Below, piece by piece: positions 30,179 through 39,322 of a stretch of DNA of 64,000 nt (position 1 is the stretch's first letter; the number at the start of each line of letters is the position of its first letter). Made by a program: the position numbers and the translations under genes. Under the pieces are notes generated by a model that was not told the origin of the DNA, made no database searches, and saw only the letters and a program-made list of their open reading frames with translations. Location of the stretch: positions 212,286 to 276,285 of the forward strand of contig NZ_JAFGYF010000006.1 in assembly GCF_016921195.1 (NCBI RefSeq), given 5' to 3'. This DNA comes from Cellulosimicrobium cellulans. GTDB taxonomy: Bacteria; Actinomycetota; Actinomycetes; Actinomycetales; Cellulomonadaceae.

Positions 30179-31408
30179 ATGCGACGGAGCATCCTTCTTG
30201 CCGCCGCGCTGACCACGACGCTGGCGCTGGCCGCCTGCTCGTCCGGCGACAGCGGCGACGACAGCACCACGGAGCCGGAGGAGACCACGTCGGCCGGCTC
30301 TCTCACGGTGTGGGTCGACGAGACCCGCATCGACGTCTTCAAGGAGCTGGCCGCCCAGTTCAAGGAGGAGAAGGGCGTCGACGTCAAGCTCGTCCAGAAG
30401 GCCTCGGGCGACATCCGCGAGGAGTTCGTGCAGCAGGTGCCGACGGGCAAGGGCCCGGACGTCGTCGTCGGTGCGCACGACTGGACCGGCGAGTTCGTGA
30501 CGAACGGCGTCGTCCAGCCCGTCGAGCTCGGCGACAAGGCCGCCGAGTTCTCCGACGTCTCGATCTCGGCGTTCACCTACGACGGCGCCGTCTACGGCGT
30601 CCCCTACGCGGTCGAGAACATCGCGCTGGTCCGCAACAACCAGCTCGCGAGCGAGACGCCCGCGACGTTCGACGAGCTCATCGCGCAGAACGCGACGACC
30701 GGCGCCCAGTACCCGGTCATCATCCAGCAGGGCGACGAGGGCGACGCGTACCACCTGTACCCGTTGCAGACGTCGTTCGGCGCCCCGGTCTTCGTCCAGA
30801 ACGAGGACGGCTCGTACAGCACCGAGCTCGGTCTCGGCGGCGAGCAGGGCACCGCGTTCGCGAACTACCTCGCCAAGCTCGGCTCCGAGAAGGTGCTCGA
30901 CCCGGCGATCGACGGCGAGAAGGCCAAGCAGGCGTTCCTCGACGGCCAGTCGCCGTACATCGTGACCGGCCCCTGGTACGCGACGGAGTTCACCGACGCC
31001 GGCATGGACATCTCTGTCCTCCCGGTCCCGAGCGCGGGCGGCGAGCCCGCGATGCCGTTCGTCGGCGTCCAGGGCGCCTTCATCAGCGCCAAGACGCAGA
31101 ACGCCGTCCTCGCGAACGAGTTCGTCGTGAACTTCCTCGGCACGCAGGACGTCCAGCTCCAGCTCGCCCAGGCGGGCGGCCGCGCCCCGGCCCTCACCGC
31201 CGCGGCCGACATGATGACCGACCCGATCATGACCCAGTTCGCGGACGCCGCCGGCACCGCGCCCATGCCGTCGATCCCCGAGATGGGCTCGGTCTGGCAG
31301 TTCTGGGGCGTCACCGAGGTCCAGATCGTCTCCGGCCAGGCCGCCGACCCGGCTGCCGCGTGGCAGACGATGGTCGACAACATCCAGTCGGCGATCGACG
31401 CGGGCTGA
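30179..31408 (+). CDS. malE: Maltose/maltodextrin ABC transporter substrate-binding lipoprotein
   Basis: Extracytoplasmic receptor that captures maltodextrins for MalFG. A 19-residue signal peptide ends with the lipobox LAAC (Cys20), followed by an acidic Ser/Thr linker. The mature protein shows SLTVWVDETRIDVFKELAAQFKEEKGVDV, GPDVVVGAHDWTGEFVTNG and YGVPYAVENIALVRN, which are characteristic of MalE rather than of other cluster-1 sugar receptors. Family length is normal (409 aa). TTGGAG precedes the ATG by 8 nt. The first gene of malEFG, with two operators upstream and a strong hairpin downstream that favours higher expression of malE. Confidence 0.94.
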   Translation: MRRSILLAAALTTTLALAACSSGDSGDDSTTEPEETTSAGSLTVWVDETRIDVFKELAAQFKEEKGVDVKLVQKASGDIREEFVQQVPTGKGPDVVVGAHDWTGEFVTNGVVQPVELGDKAAEFSDVSISAFTYDGAVYGVPYAVENIALVRNNQLASETPATFDELIAQNATTGAQYPVIIQQGDEGDAYHLYPLQTSFGAPVFVQNEDGSYSTELGLGGEQGTAFANYLAKLGSEKVLDPAIDGEKAKQAFLDGQSPYIVTGPWYATEFTDAGMDISVLPVPSAGGEPAMPFVGVQGAFISAKTQNAVLANEFVVNFLGTQDVQLQLAQAGGRAPALTAAADMMTDPIMTQFADAAGTAPMPSIPEMGSVWQFWGVTEVQIVSGQAADPAAAWQTMVDNIQSAIDAG

Positions 31409-31424
31409 TCCCCGCAGCGTCGTA

Positions 31425-31457
31425 GCGAGGCCCCGCCCGTCGTGGGCGGGGCCTCGC
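31425..31457 (+). terminator. Intra-operon hairpin between malE and malF
   Basis: GCGAGGCCCCGCCC and its complement form a perfect 14-bp stem with the loop GTCGT. It lies 17 nt after malE. As malF has no evident promoter of its own, it probably acts as a partial terminator or 3' stabiliser that yields more receptor than permease. Confidence 0.75.
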
Positions 31458-31536
31458 GCCACGCGTCACGGGAACGCGATCCCGCGGCGCCGCGCAGGAC
31501 GGCCACCGACGGCCGCCAGAGACCGGAGAGAGCGCA

Positions 31537-33138
31537 ATGAGCAAGCAGGACACGGCGCCGAGGCCGACCAGCCCGACGAGCACGGAGGTCGACGCGCCAC
31601 GGAACGAGTCGCACGCACGCCACATGAGCCCGGGCTTCTGGGTGAAGCTCGCCCTCATGGCCCTCGTGAACGCCCTCGGCCTGTACGGGGTGTGGACGGC
31701 CGCCGCGGTCGGCTCGTGGGGCATCGTCGCGGTGCTGGTCGCCGCGGTCGCCGTCGCCGACTGGGTGTACTTCTCGCGCCGCATGGTGCCGGCGAAGTAC
31801 CTCTACCCAGGCCTGCTGCTCCTGCTCGTGTACCAGCTGTTCGTCATGGTCTACACGGGCTACGTCGCCTTCACGAACTACGGCGACGGCCACAACTCGA
31901 CGAAGGCCGACGCCATCGAGGCCATCTCCGCGCAGAACGAGCGGCGCGTCGAGGGCTCGCAGGCGTACCCCCTCACCGTGGTGACGTCCGGTGACGACCT
32001 CGCGTTCGCCGTCGTGCGCGACGGCGAGGTCGAGGTGGGCGACGCCGAGACCCCGCTCGCCCCGGCGGACGGCGAGGTTGCCGGCGACCGCGTCGTCGCG
32101 GTCGACGGCTACGAGGTCCTCGACTTCGCCCAGATCGCCGCGCGGTCGGGTGAGATCACCCAGCTGCGCGTCCCGGTGTCCGACGACCCGGCCGACGGCG
32201 GCCTGCGGACGCAGGACGGCTCCGTCTCCTACGTCTTCCTCCCCGTGCTCCAGTACGACGAGGCGATCGACACCTTCACGAACACCGAGACGGGCGTGAC
32301 CTACACGCCGAACGACCGCGGCAGCTTCGTCTCCGCCGACGGCGAGGCGCTCACGCCGGGCTGGCGCGTGGGCGTCGGGTTCGAGAACTTCACCAAGATC
32401 TTCGCGGACGACCGCGTCTCCGGGCCGTTCCTCCAGATCCTCACGTGGACCTTCGTCTTCGCCTTCGTGTCCGTCGCGTCCACGTTCGTGCTCGGGCTCT
32501 TCCTCGCGATGACCTTCAACGACCCGCGCGTGCGGGGCCGCAAGGTCTACCGCGCGCTACTCATCCTCCCGTACGCGTTCCCGGGCTTCCTCGCGGCGCT
32601 CGTGTGGAAGGGCATGCTCAACGAGCGGTTCGGGTTCGTCAACGAGGTCCTGCTCGGCGGGGCCGAGATCCCGTGGCTCACCGACCCGTGGCTCGCGAAG
32701 CTCTCGGTCCTCGGGGTCAACCTCTGGCTCGGCTTCCCGTACATGTTCCTCATCTGCACGGGCGCGCTGCAGTCCATCCCGTCGGACGTCCTGGAGTCGG
32801 CGCGCATGGACGGCGCGAGCCGCTGGCGCACGGTGCGCTCGATCGTGCTGCCGCTGCTGATGATCTCGGTCGCGCCGCTGCTCATCTCGTCGTTCGCCTT
32901 CAACTTCAACAACTTCACGCTGATCTACATGCTCACGGGCGGCGGGCCGAACTTCGAGGGGTCGCCGATCCTCGTCGGATCGACGGACATCCTCATCTCG
33001 ATGGTCTACTCCGTGGCGTTCGACTCGGGCGTCAAGCAGTACGGTCTCGCGAGCGCCGTCTCGCTGCTCATCTTCGTCATCGTCGGACTGATCTCGTGGC
33101 TCGGCTTCCGCCGGACCCGCACCCTCGAGGAGCTGTGA
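31537..33138 (+). CDS. malF: Maltose/maltodextrin ABC transporter permease MalF
   Basis: Membrane permease of the importer. The 533-residue protein has three N-terminal helices, a large extracytoplasmic insertion (about 110-285) and the five-helix binding-protein-dependent transport core, with the EAA loop SARMDGASRWRTVRSIVLPLL. The insertion corresponds to the P2 loop of MalF that contacts MalE. Within it, GDRVVAVDGYEVLDFAQIA (near 185-203) resembles the ligand-binding edge of a PDZ domain, unlike the Ig-like P2 loop of enterobacteria. GAGAGAG lies before the ATG. Its end is 1 nt from malG. Confidence 0.93.
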   Translation: MSKQDTAPRPTSPTSTEVDAPRNESHARHMSPGFWVKLALMALVNALGLYGVWTAAAVGSWGIVAVLVAAVAVADWVYFSRRMVPAKYLYPGLLLLLVYQLFVMVYTGYVAFTNYGDGHNSTKADAIEAISAQNERRVEGSQAYPLTVVTSGDDLAFAVVRDGEVEVGDAETPLAPADGEVAGDRVVAVDGYEVLDFAQIAARSGEITQLRVPVSDDPADGGLRTQDGSVSYVFLPVLQYDEAIDTFTNTETGVTYTPNDRGSFVSADGEALTPGWRVGVGFENFTKIFADDRVSGPFLQILTWTFVFAFVSVASTFVLGLFLAMTFNDPRVRGRKVYRALLILPYAFPGFLAALVWKGMLNERFGFVNEVLLGGAEIPWLTDPWLAKLSVLGVNLWLGFPYMFLICTGALQSIPSDVLESARMDGASRWRTVRSIVLPLLMISVAPLLISSFAFNFNNFTLIYMLTGGGPNFEGSPILVGSTDILISMVYSVAFDSGVKQYGLASAVSLLIFVIVGLISWLGFRRTRTLEEL

Positions 33139-33139
33139 C

Positions 33140-34096
33140 ATGAGCGACCTGACCGTCACGGCGCCCGGCACGCCCGCGAGCGCCACGTCCTCCCGGCCCG
33201 GCTCGGGCGCGGGCGCCCCCACCACCCCGCTGCGCGACACGAGCCGCCCGCGCGGCCGGCGCTGGTGGTCCGAGATCGGCTGGCGCCACGTCGTGGGCGT
33301 CGTCGCGATCGTCTACTGCGTGGTCCCGCTGCTGTACGTGCTGTCGGCGTCGCTCAACCCGGGCGGCACGCTCACCGGCTCGAACGACCTGTTCCGTACG
33401 GTCGCCGGCACCAACTACGCCGAGCTGTTCGACTCGAACTTCCCGAGCTGGTTCGTCAACTCGCTGCTCGTCTCGTCGGTCACGGCGGTCGGGACGGTGC
33501 TCATGGGCGGCGCGGCCGCGTACGCGTTCTCGCGCTTCCGGTTCACGGGCCGTCGCGGGACGCTCACGACGCTGCTGCTCGTGCAGATGTTCCCCCAGAT
33601 GCTCGCGGTCGTCGCGATCTTCCTGCTGCTCCTCGCCCTGGGCGACGTGTTCCCCGTGCTCGGCACGGACAACCACGTCGCGCTGATCATGGTGTACCTC
33701 GGCGGTGCGCTCGGCGTGAACACGTTCCTCATGTACGGGTTCTTCAACACCGTGCCGCGCGAGATCGACGAGGCGGCCCGCATCGACGGCGCCACGCACG
33801 CGCAGATCTTCTGGACGATCGTGCTGCGGCTCGTCGCGCCGATCCTCGCGGTCGTGGGGCTGCTCTCGTTCGTCGGGACCTACGGCGAGTTCATCATCGC
33901 CAAGACCGTGCTGCAGTCGTCGGAGAAGCTCACGCTCGCCGTCGGCCTCTACCAGTGGGCGTCCGACGAGCGCAACGCGCCGTGGGGCCTGTTCGCGGCG
34001 GGCGCGGTGCTCGCCGCGATCCCGATCCTCGTGCTGTTCCTCTTCCTCCAGAAGTACATCGTCGGCGGGCTCACCGCCGGTTCCGTGAAGGGCTGA
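33140..34096 (+). CDS. malG: Maltose/maltodextrin ABC transporter permease MalG
   Basis: Partner permease of MalF. The 318-residue protein begins with a disordered Thr/Pro/Arg-rich tail (1-45), then six hydrophobic helices. The EAA loop is EIDEAARIDGATHAQIFWTIVLRLVAP, and YGEFIIAKTVLQSSEKLTLAVGLYQW follows, characteristic of MalG. It ends with the conserved YIVGGLTAGSVKG. Located 1 nt after malF and 4 nt before the second GH13 gene. No ATPase gene is present in the locus, so a shared MsiK-type ATPase elsewhere is likely. Confidence 0.94.
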   Translation: MSDLTVTAPGTPASATSSRPGSGAGAPTTPLRDTSRPRGRRWWSEIGWRHVVGVVAIVYCVVPLLYVLSASLNPGGTLTGSNDLFRTVAGTNYAELFDSNFPSWFVNSLLVSSVTAVGTVLMGGAAAYAFSRFRFTGRRGTLTTLLLVQMFPQMLAVVAIFLLLLALGDVFPVLGTDNHVALIMVYLGGALGVNTFLMYGFFNTVPREIDEAARIDGATHAQIFWTIVLRLVAPILAVVGLLSFVGTYGEFIIAKTVLQSSEKLTLAVGLYQWASDERNAPWGLFAAGAVLAAIPILVLFLFLQKYIVGGLTAGSVKG

Positions 34097-34100
34097 CCGC

Positions 34101-35930
34101 GTGCGCGACGTCGCGACCCCCGTCCCGCACCACGACGGCTCGGCGCTGTACGTCCCCGAGGGCGTCCCCGCCCTCGGGGACACGGTCCCCGTCCGCGTGC
34201 GCGTCCCCCGTGCCGCGGGCGTGCGCGACGTCTGGCTGCGCACCGTGCGCGACGGCGAGCCGAGGCTCGCGCCCGCGCGCCTCGACCGCTCGGACGAGCA
34301 CGAGGACTGGTTCGTCGCCGAGGTGCTCGTGCACAACCCGGTGACCGGGTACCGGTTCTTCCTCGACGAGGGCGAGCGCGGCTACCGCTGGCTGAACGGC
34401 CGTGGGGTGTGGGACCGCGACGTCCCCGACGCCGCGGACTTCCGCCTCACGGTCCACGAGGGCGCGCCCGCGTGGATGCGCGACGGCGTCGTCTACCAGG
34501 TCTTCCCGGACCGGTTCGCGCGCTCGGCCGCGGCCGACGGCAGGCCGCTCCCGGAGTGGGCGGTCCCCGCGGCCTGGGGCGACGAGCCGTTCGGTTCGGG
34601 GCCCGACGTCGGCACCCAGCTCTACGGGGGCGACCTCGCGGGCATCGAGGAGCGGCTCGACCACCTCGTCGCGCTCGGCGTCACGACCCTGTACACGACC
34701 CCCGTCTTCCCGGGCCGCTCCAACCACCGCTACGACGCGAGCACGTTCGACCACGTCGACCCGCTGCTCGGCGGGGACGCGGCGTACGCGTCGCTGATCC
34801 GGGCCGCGCACGCGCGCGGGCTGCGCGTCATGGGCGACCTCACGACCAACCACACCGGCGCCGGGCACGAGTGGTTCGCGCGGGCGCTCGCGGACCCCGC
34901 CGCGCCGGAGCGCGACTTCTACTACTGGACCGACGGCGAGCCCGGGTACGTGGGATGGCTCGAGCACGCGTCGCTGCCCAAGCTCTCGTACGGCTCGGCC
35001 GAGCTCGGGGCGCGCATGATCGACGGCCCGGGTTCGGTCGTCGGCCGGTACCTGGGCGAGCCGTTCGGCCTCGACGGGTGGCGGATCGACGTCGCGAACA
35101 TGACCGGGCGGTTCGGCGCCGAGGACCGCACGCTCGAGGTCGCGCGACGCCTGCGGGCGACCATGCGGGCCATGAACCCCGAGGCGGCGCTCGTCGCGGA
35201 GCACTTCCACGACGCGTCGGGCGACCTGGCGGGCGACGGCTGGCACGCGAACATGAACTACTCGGCGTTCACGCGCCCGGCCTGGACGTGGTTGTCCCCG
35301 GTGGACTCGCCCGTGCCGTACCTCGGGCTGCCGGTGCGCACGCCGCGGCGTGGAGGGCGCGACGTCGTCGCGACCATGCGCGAGTTCGACGCCGTGCTGC
35401 CGTGGCGCGTCACGGCGTCGCAGTGGAACATGCTCGGCTCGCACGACACCCCGCGCCTGCGCTCGATCGTCGGCTCGCGGGAGATGGTCGAGGTCGCGGC
35501 GACGCTCCTGCTCACCTACCCCGGCACGCCGGTCGTGTTCGCGGGAGACGAGGTGGGCCTCACGGGCCTCAACGGCGAGCACGGACGCGCGACCATGCCC
35601 TGGGACGACGACGCACGCTGGGACGCCGCGACGTTCGACCTCTACCGGGCGCTCGTCGCGGTGCGGCGGGGCTCGGACGCGCTGCGCCACGGCGGCCTGC
35701 GCTGGGTGCACGTCGACGACGACGCCCTCGTCTACCTGCGCGAGACGCCCGGCGAGCGCGTGCTCGTCGCGCTCGCCCGCGCGCCCTGGGGCGGCGTCAC
35801 GCTGCACCCGGCGCTCGGGGGCCTCGGGGACGCGGAGCGGCTGCACGGCACGCTGGACCTCACCCCGCACGACGGCGGGGCGCGGCTCGCGGGCGACGGC
35901 CCGGCCGTCGGGGTGTGGCGCCTGGGCTGA
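34101..35930 (+). CDS. GH13 cyclomaltodextrinase/neopullulanase-like hydrolase
   Basis: Cytoplasmic enzyme that would break imported maltodextrins. 609 residues. An N-terminal beta domain (1-110) resembles the CBM34-type module of neopullulanases and cyclomaltodextrinases. The barrel starts at PAWMRDGVVYQVFPDRFARS. Catalytic residues are Asp330 (DGWRIDVANMTG), Glu367 (LVAEHFHD) and Asp449 (GSHDTPRL). No signal peptide. GTG start 4 nt after malG, so it belongs to the malEFG operon. The choice among neopullulanase, cyclomaltodextrinase and maltogenic amylase cannot be made from sequence alone. Confidence 0.9.
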   Translation: MRDVATPVPHHDGSALYVPEGVPALGDTVPVRVRVPRAAGVRDVWLRTVRDGEPRLAPARLDRSDEHEDWFVAEVLVHNPVTGYRFFLDEGERGYRWLNGRGVWDRDVPDAADFRLTVHEGAPAWMRDGVVYQVFPDRFARSAAADGRPLPEWAVPAAWGDEPFGSGPDVGTQLYGGDLAGIEERLDHLVALGVTTLYTTPVFPGRSNHRYDASTFDHVDPLLGGDAAYASLIRAAHARGLRVMGDLTTNHTGAGHEWFARALADPAAPERDFYYWTDGEPGYVGWLEHASLPKLSYGSAELGARMIDGPGSVVGRYLGEPFGLDGWRIDVANMTGRFGAEDRTLEVARRLRATMRAMNPEAALVAEHFHDASGDLAGDGWHANMNYSAFTRPAWTWLSPVDSPVPYLGLPVRTPRRGGRDVVATMREFDAVLPWRVTASQWNMLGSHDTPRLRSIVGSREMVEVAATLLLTYPGTPVVFAGDEVGLTGLNGEHGRATMPWDDDARWDAATFDLYRALVAVRRGSDALRHGGLRWVHVDDDALVYLRETPGERVLVALARAPWGGVTLHPALGGLGDAERLHGTLDLTPHDGGARLAGDGPAVGVWRLG

Positions 35931-35934
35931 GCGC

Positions 35935-36366
35935 TCAGCCGAAGAGGTGCGCGACCTGGCGCACGGCGTCGTCGTACTGCGCGCGGTCGAACGTGAACGG
36001 GCCGAGCGCGGAGTAGTCCCACTCTGGACGGAACGGCTGGGTGAGGTCACGCCAGACGACGGTCGTCGCGTCGGCGTCGACGGTCACCTCGAACGGCCAG
36101 CAGCCCGCCTCGTGGCAGTCGCACGCGAGCACCCACGCGTGCCCGCCCGACGGCGTCCGCCCGCGCCCGTACCACTGGTGCGCGGCGTCGCCGTACCGGA
36201 AGAACGCGGGGACCAGCCCGCCGTACGCGCCCGCGGGGGAGTACCCACGCGCCGACTCGAACCGTCCGACGACGTCCACGAGCGACCGGCCGTCCACGTA
36301 CGGGACGACCTCGACCACGCCGTCGACGGTGACGGCCCGCAGCTCGAGCGCACGCGCTGCACCCAT
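35935..36366 (-). CDS. Conserved hypothetical protein with [11 protein letters not shown] motif
   Basis: 143 residues, soluble, function unknown. Its notable part is the segment [19 protein letters not shown], with two or three cysteines around a Trp-Pro. A similar CxC.E.GCWPL pattern occurs, as I recall, in many unnamed actinobacterial proteins and might bind a metal. The C-terminal half reads [35 protein letters not shown]. The ATG at 36366 is supported by a -10 box 6 nt upstream. It is convergent with the GH13 operon, which stops 4 nt away. Confidence 0.72.
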   Translation of the reverse strand: MGAARALELRAVTVDGVVEVVPYVDGRSLVDVVGRFESARGYSPAGAYGGLVPAFFRYGDAAHQWYGRGRTPSGGHAWVLACDCHEAGCWPFEVTVDADATTVVWRDLTQPFRPEWDYSALGPFTFDRAQYDDAVRQVAHLFG

Positions 36367-36372
36367 ACGCGG

Positions 36373-36378
36373 AGGGTA
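36373..36378 (-). promoter_or_regulatory. Putative leaderless -10 box
   Basis: Minus-strand TACCCT, 6 nt before the ATG at 36366. Confidence 0.45.
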
Positions 36379-36426
36379 CGCCCGTGACGGCCCGCACGCC
36401 GTCCGCCACGTCCTGACCGGCGTCGT

Positions 36427-36432
36427 TACGCT
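36427..36432 (+). promoter_or_regulatory. Putative leaderless -10 box of dgt
   Basis: TACGCT, 7 nt before the GTG at 36440; supports that start codon among several in-frame ones. Confidence 0.5.
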
Positions 36433-36439
36433 GGGGCCC

Positions 36440-37771
36440 GTGCAGACGTTCGAGCAGGAGGCGTTCGACCCCGCGGTCGTGGGGACCGGCCCGCGCCCGG
36501 CGCGCGGCGAGGAGGGCACGGCGTCGTACTCGGACGCCGACACCGAGCGGTGGTTCGTCGAGTCCGCGAAGTCCCGCGCGCGCACGCCGTTCGAGCGCGA
36601 CCGCGCGCGCATCGTGCACTCCTCCGCGCTGCGCCGCCTCGGCGCCAAGACCCAGGTGCTCGGGCCGGGCAGCGACGACTTCGTCCGGACCCGGCTGACG
36701 CACACGCTCGAGGTCGCGCAGGTGGGCCGCGAGATCGGCAAGGCGCTCGGCTGCGACCCGGACATCGTCGACACCGCGTGCCTCGCGCACGACCTGGGGC
36801 ACCCGCCGTTCGGGCACAACGGCGAGCGGGCGCTCGCGGACCTCGCGGTCGACGTCGGCGGGTTCGAGGGCAACGCGCAGACCCTGCGCCTCCTCACGCG
36901 GCTCGAGCCGAAGGTCGTCGACGAGGACGGGCGGTCGTACGGGCTCAACCTCACGCGCGCGAGCCTCGACGCGAGCGTCAAGTACCCGTGGGGGGCGGGT
37001 GAGGCGCCGCTGCGCGCGGACGGCCGCCCGACCCACAAGTTCGGCGTCTACGAGGACGACCGGCCCGTGTTCGACTGGCTGCGCGCCGGCGCCCCCGTGC
37101 AGGTCAAGTGCCTCGAGGCGCAGGTCATGGACCTCGCGGACGACGTGTCGTACTCCGTGCACGACGTCGAGGACGCGGTGGTCGGCGGGCGCATCGAGCT
37201 CGCCGTGCTCGACGACCCCGACGAGCGCGCACGCGTCGTGCGCGCGGTCCACTCCTGGTACGGCACGGCGTACGACGAGGCGGCGCTCGACGCCGCGATC
37301 ACGCGCCTCCAGGGCACCGGGCACCTGGTCACCGGGTTCGACGGGTCGCGCCGCGCTCTCGCCGCGCTCAAGGACGCGACGAGCCAGCTCATCGGCCGGT
37401 TCACCGGGGCGGCGCAGGACGCGACGCGCGCGCTCTACGGGGACGGACCGCTGACCCGGTACGCGGCGCGGCTCGTCGTCCCGGACGAGACGGTCGCGGA
37501 GATCCTCGTGCTCAAGGGCGTCGCGGTCGCGTACGTCATGGCGCCGCGCGAGCAGGAGCCGCTCTACCAGCGCCAGCGCGAGGTCATCGCCGACCTCGTC
37601 CACGTCTTCTCCGACCGCGCGCCCGTCGCGCTCGAGCCGTCGTTCGCCGCGGACTGGCAGGCGGCCCCCGACGACGCAGCCCGGCTGCGCGTGGTGATCG
37701 ACCAGGTCGCCTCGCTCACGGACGTCTCGGCCATGCAGTTCCACGCGCGGCTCGTGCGCCCGCCGGCCTGA
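36440..37771 (+). CDS. dgt: Deoxyguanosinetriphosphate triphosphohydrolase-like protein
   Basis: HD-domain enzyme that hydrolyses dNTPs to deoxynucleoside and triphosphate. The 443-residue product carries [20 protein letters not shown], the H of [16 protein letters not shown], the HD pair in [16 protein letters not shown] and the final D in [15 protein letters not shown], as in the Dgt family type 2. Substrate range is probably broader than dGTP, as shown for other non-enterobacterial members. GTG start by the leaderless -10. The gene precedes dnaG at a distance, a common actinobacterial arrangement, here interrupted by two small genes. Confidence 0.93.
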   Translation: MQTFEQEAFDPAVVGTGPRPARGEEGTASYSDADTERWFVESAKSRARTPFERDRARIVHSSALRRLGAKTQVLGPGSDDFVRTRLTHTLEVAQVGREIGKALGCDPDIVDTACLAHDLGHPPFGHNGERALADLAVDVGGFEGNAQTLRLLTRLEPKVVDEDGRSYGLNLTRASLDASVKYPWGAGEAPLRADGRPTHKFGVYEDDRPVFDWLRAGAPVQVKCLEAQVMDLADDVSYSVHDVEDAVVGGRIELAVLDDPDERARVVRAVHSWYGTAYDEAALDAAITRLQGTGHLVTGFDGSRRALAALKDATSQLIGRFTGAAQDATRALYGDGPLTRYAARLVVPDETVAEILVLKGVAVAYVMAPREQEPLYQRQREVIADLVHVFSDRAPVALEPSFAADWQAAPDDAARLRVVIDQVASLTDVSAMQFHARLVRPPA

Positions 37772-37801
37772 GCCTCCGCGGGCGCACGAGAGAGGGCGGT
37801 C

Positions 37802-38254
37802 TCAGCCGCGCTCGGCGACCCAGGCGTCGCTCGCGCGCTGCACGTCCTCGGCCGTGACGGACTCCGCGACGGTGACGAAGTACCAGCGGTGCCCGAACGG
37901 GTCGCGGACGGCGGCCTGGCGGAACCCCTCGAACCAGTCCGCGGGTTCGGCCAGGCTCGACGCGCCGGCCGCGAGCGCCCGCGCGTACGCGGCGTCGGCG
38001 TCCTCGACGGGGACGGTGAACGACGCGTGCGTGGGGGCTCCGGGCTCCGGCGCGACCGAGTCCGGCGGGAACGCCTCCGCGACGGTGAACGTGCTCGTCC
38101 CCGCGGGGGAGACGAGGCGCAGGTCCGAGTGGATGACGGCGTCGCCCGCCATGATGGTGTCGACCACCTCGGCGCCGAGCGCGGCCTCGTAGAACGCGAT
38201 GGCCTCGCGCGCGCCGCTCACCGTGACGTTGGGGTGCAGTGCCGACATCTCCAT
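37802..38254 (-). CDS. VOC family protein (PhnB-like)
   Basis: 150-residue protein of the glyoxalase/bleomycin-resistance superfamily, PhnB-like branch: LHPNVTVSGAREAIAFYEAALGAEVVDTI at the start, SFTVPVEDADAAYARALAAGA in the middle and AAVRDPFGHRWYFVT near the end. The DPFGHRW turn is typical. No catalytic role can be assigned. AGGAGG lies 6 nt before the ATG at 38254. Convergent with dgt and divergent from the AraC-type gene that follows. Confidence 0.86.
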   Translation of the reverse strand: MEMSALHPNVTVSGAREAIAFYEAALGAEVVDTIMAGDAVIHSDLRLVSPAGTSTFTVAEAFPPDSVAPEPGAPTHASFTVPVEDADAAYARALAAGASSLAEPADWFEGFRQAAVRDPFGHRWYFVTVAESVTAEDVQRASDAWVAERG

Positions 38255-38337
38255 GGTGTCCTCCTCGTCGTGGTCGCCCGCGAGGTGCGGGCCGTACCAC
38301 CATGCTCGTGTCGGCGGGACGTGCCAGTCTTGGAGGA

Positions 38338-39267
38338 ATGCGACAGGTGTTCGAACCCGGTGGTCCCGCCGCTGCGGGCGCAGGCGCTCGGCGGCGGCCG
38401 ACGACGTCCGTCCGGGGCCTGGTGGACCCCACCGCGGCGCGGCGCGGGTTCGAGCTCGTGCGTGTCGAGCCGTCGCCGGACCTCGCGGACCTCGTCGAGC
38501 GCCACTGGGTCGTGCGCTGGGACTTGCCGCCGGGGGAGTCGTTCTCCCAGGTCCTGGTGCCGCACCCCGTCGCGAACGTGGTCGCCGAGGAGTCGGGCTA
38601 CGTCGCGCACGGCATCCCGCCCGGGCTGTTCGAGCGGACCCTGACCGGCTCTGGCGCGGTCGTCGGGACCAAGCTGCGGCCGGGTGCGTTCCGGGTGCTG
38701 CTCGGGCACCCGGACGCCGTGCGCCCGGGCGTGCAAGTCCCCGCGGCCGCGTTCCTCGGCCCGACGGCGGAGCGCACCGGGGCCGCCGCGCTCGGCCTCG
38801 CCCGCGCCGGCCGGGACGAGGACGCGGCGCGCGCCGTCGAGCCGCTCCTGCGCTCGCGGGCCGAGCGAGCCCGGACCGCCCGCGCCGAGCGGGACCTCGA
38901 CCGCGTCGCGCGCGCGTTCGCGGCCCTCGTAGGCGGCGAGCTCGGACCCGGCGCGGGCGTCGGCGACCTCGCGGCGGTCGTCGGGACGTCGTCGCGCTCG
39001 CTCCAGCGCCTCTTCGCCGCATACGTCGGCGTGAGCCCCAAGTGGGCCCTCCAGCGTCATCGCGTGCACCTCGCCGCCGACCTGCTCGCGGCCGACCCCG
39101 ACCAGGACCTCGCGGCGCTCGCGACCGCCGTCGGCTACTACGACCAGGCGCACCTCGGCAGCGACTTCGCCCGCACGACCGGGTCCACGCCGGGCGCCTA
39201 CGCGCGACGCTGCGCGGCGTCGAGCGCCGCGCTCGTCCCGGCGGCGTCGGGGCCGGCCCGGGGGTGA
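38338..39267 (+). CDS. AraC-family transcriptional regulator
   Basis: 309 residues with an N-terminal domain of the DUF6597 type (FELVRVEPSPDLADLVERHWVVRWDLPPGE) and a C-terminal AraC HTH pair: VGDLAAVVGTSSRSLQRLFAAYVGVSPKWALQRHRVHLAADLL and LAALATAVGYYDQAHLGSDFARTTGSTPGAYARR. The ligand is unknown. It is divergent from the VOC gene (38254) with an 83-nt gap, so it may control that gene, a common pairing. GGAGG is only 2 nt from the ATG, too near for a normal site. Confidence 0.88.
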   Translation: MRQVFEPGGPAAAGAGARRRPTTSVRGLVDPTAARRGFELVRVEPSPDLADLVERHWVVRWDLPPGESFSQVLVPHPVANVVAEESGYVAHGIPPGLFERTLTGSGAVVGTKLRPGAFRVLLGHPDAVRPGVQVPAAAFLGPTAERTGAAALGLARAGRDEDAARAVEPLLRSRAERARTARAERDLDRVARAFAALVGGELGPGAGVGDLAAVVGTSSRSLQRLFAAYVGVSPKWALQRHRVHLAADLLAADPDQDLAALATAVGYYDQAHLGSDFARTTGSTPGAYARRCAASSAALVPAASGPARG

Positions 39268-39310
39268 CCGACGACGCCGTCGAGCCACCCCGGGGCACCG
39301 CCCGGGCGCA

Positions 39311-39316
39311 TAGACT
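39311..39316 (+). promoter_or_regulatory. Putative leaderless -10 box of dnaG
   Basis: TAGACT, 6 nt before the GTG at 39323. Confidence 0.55.
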
Positions 39317-39322
39317 CGCTCC

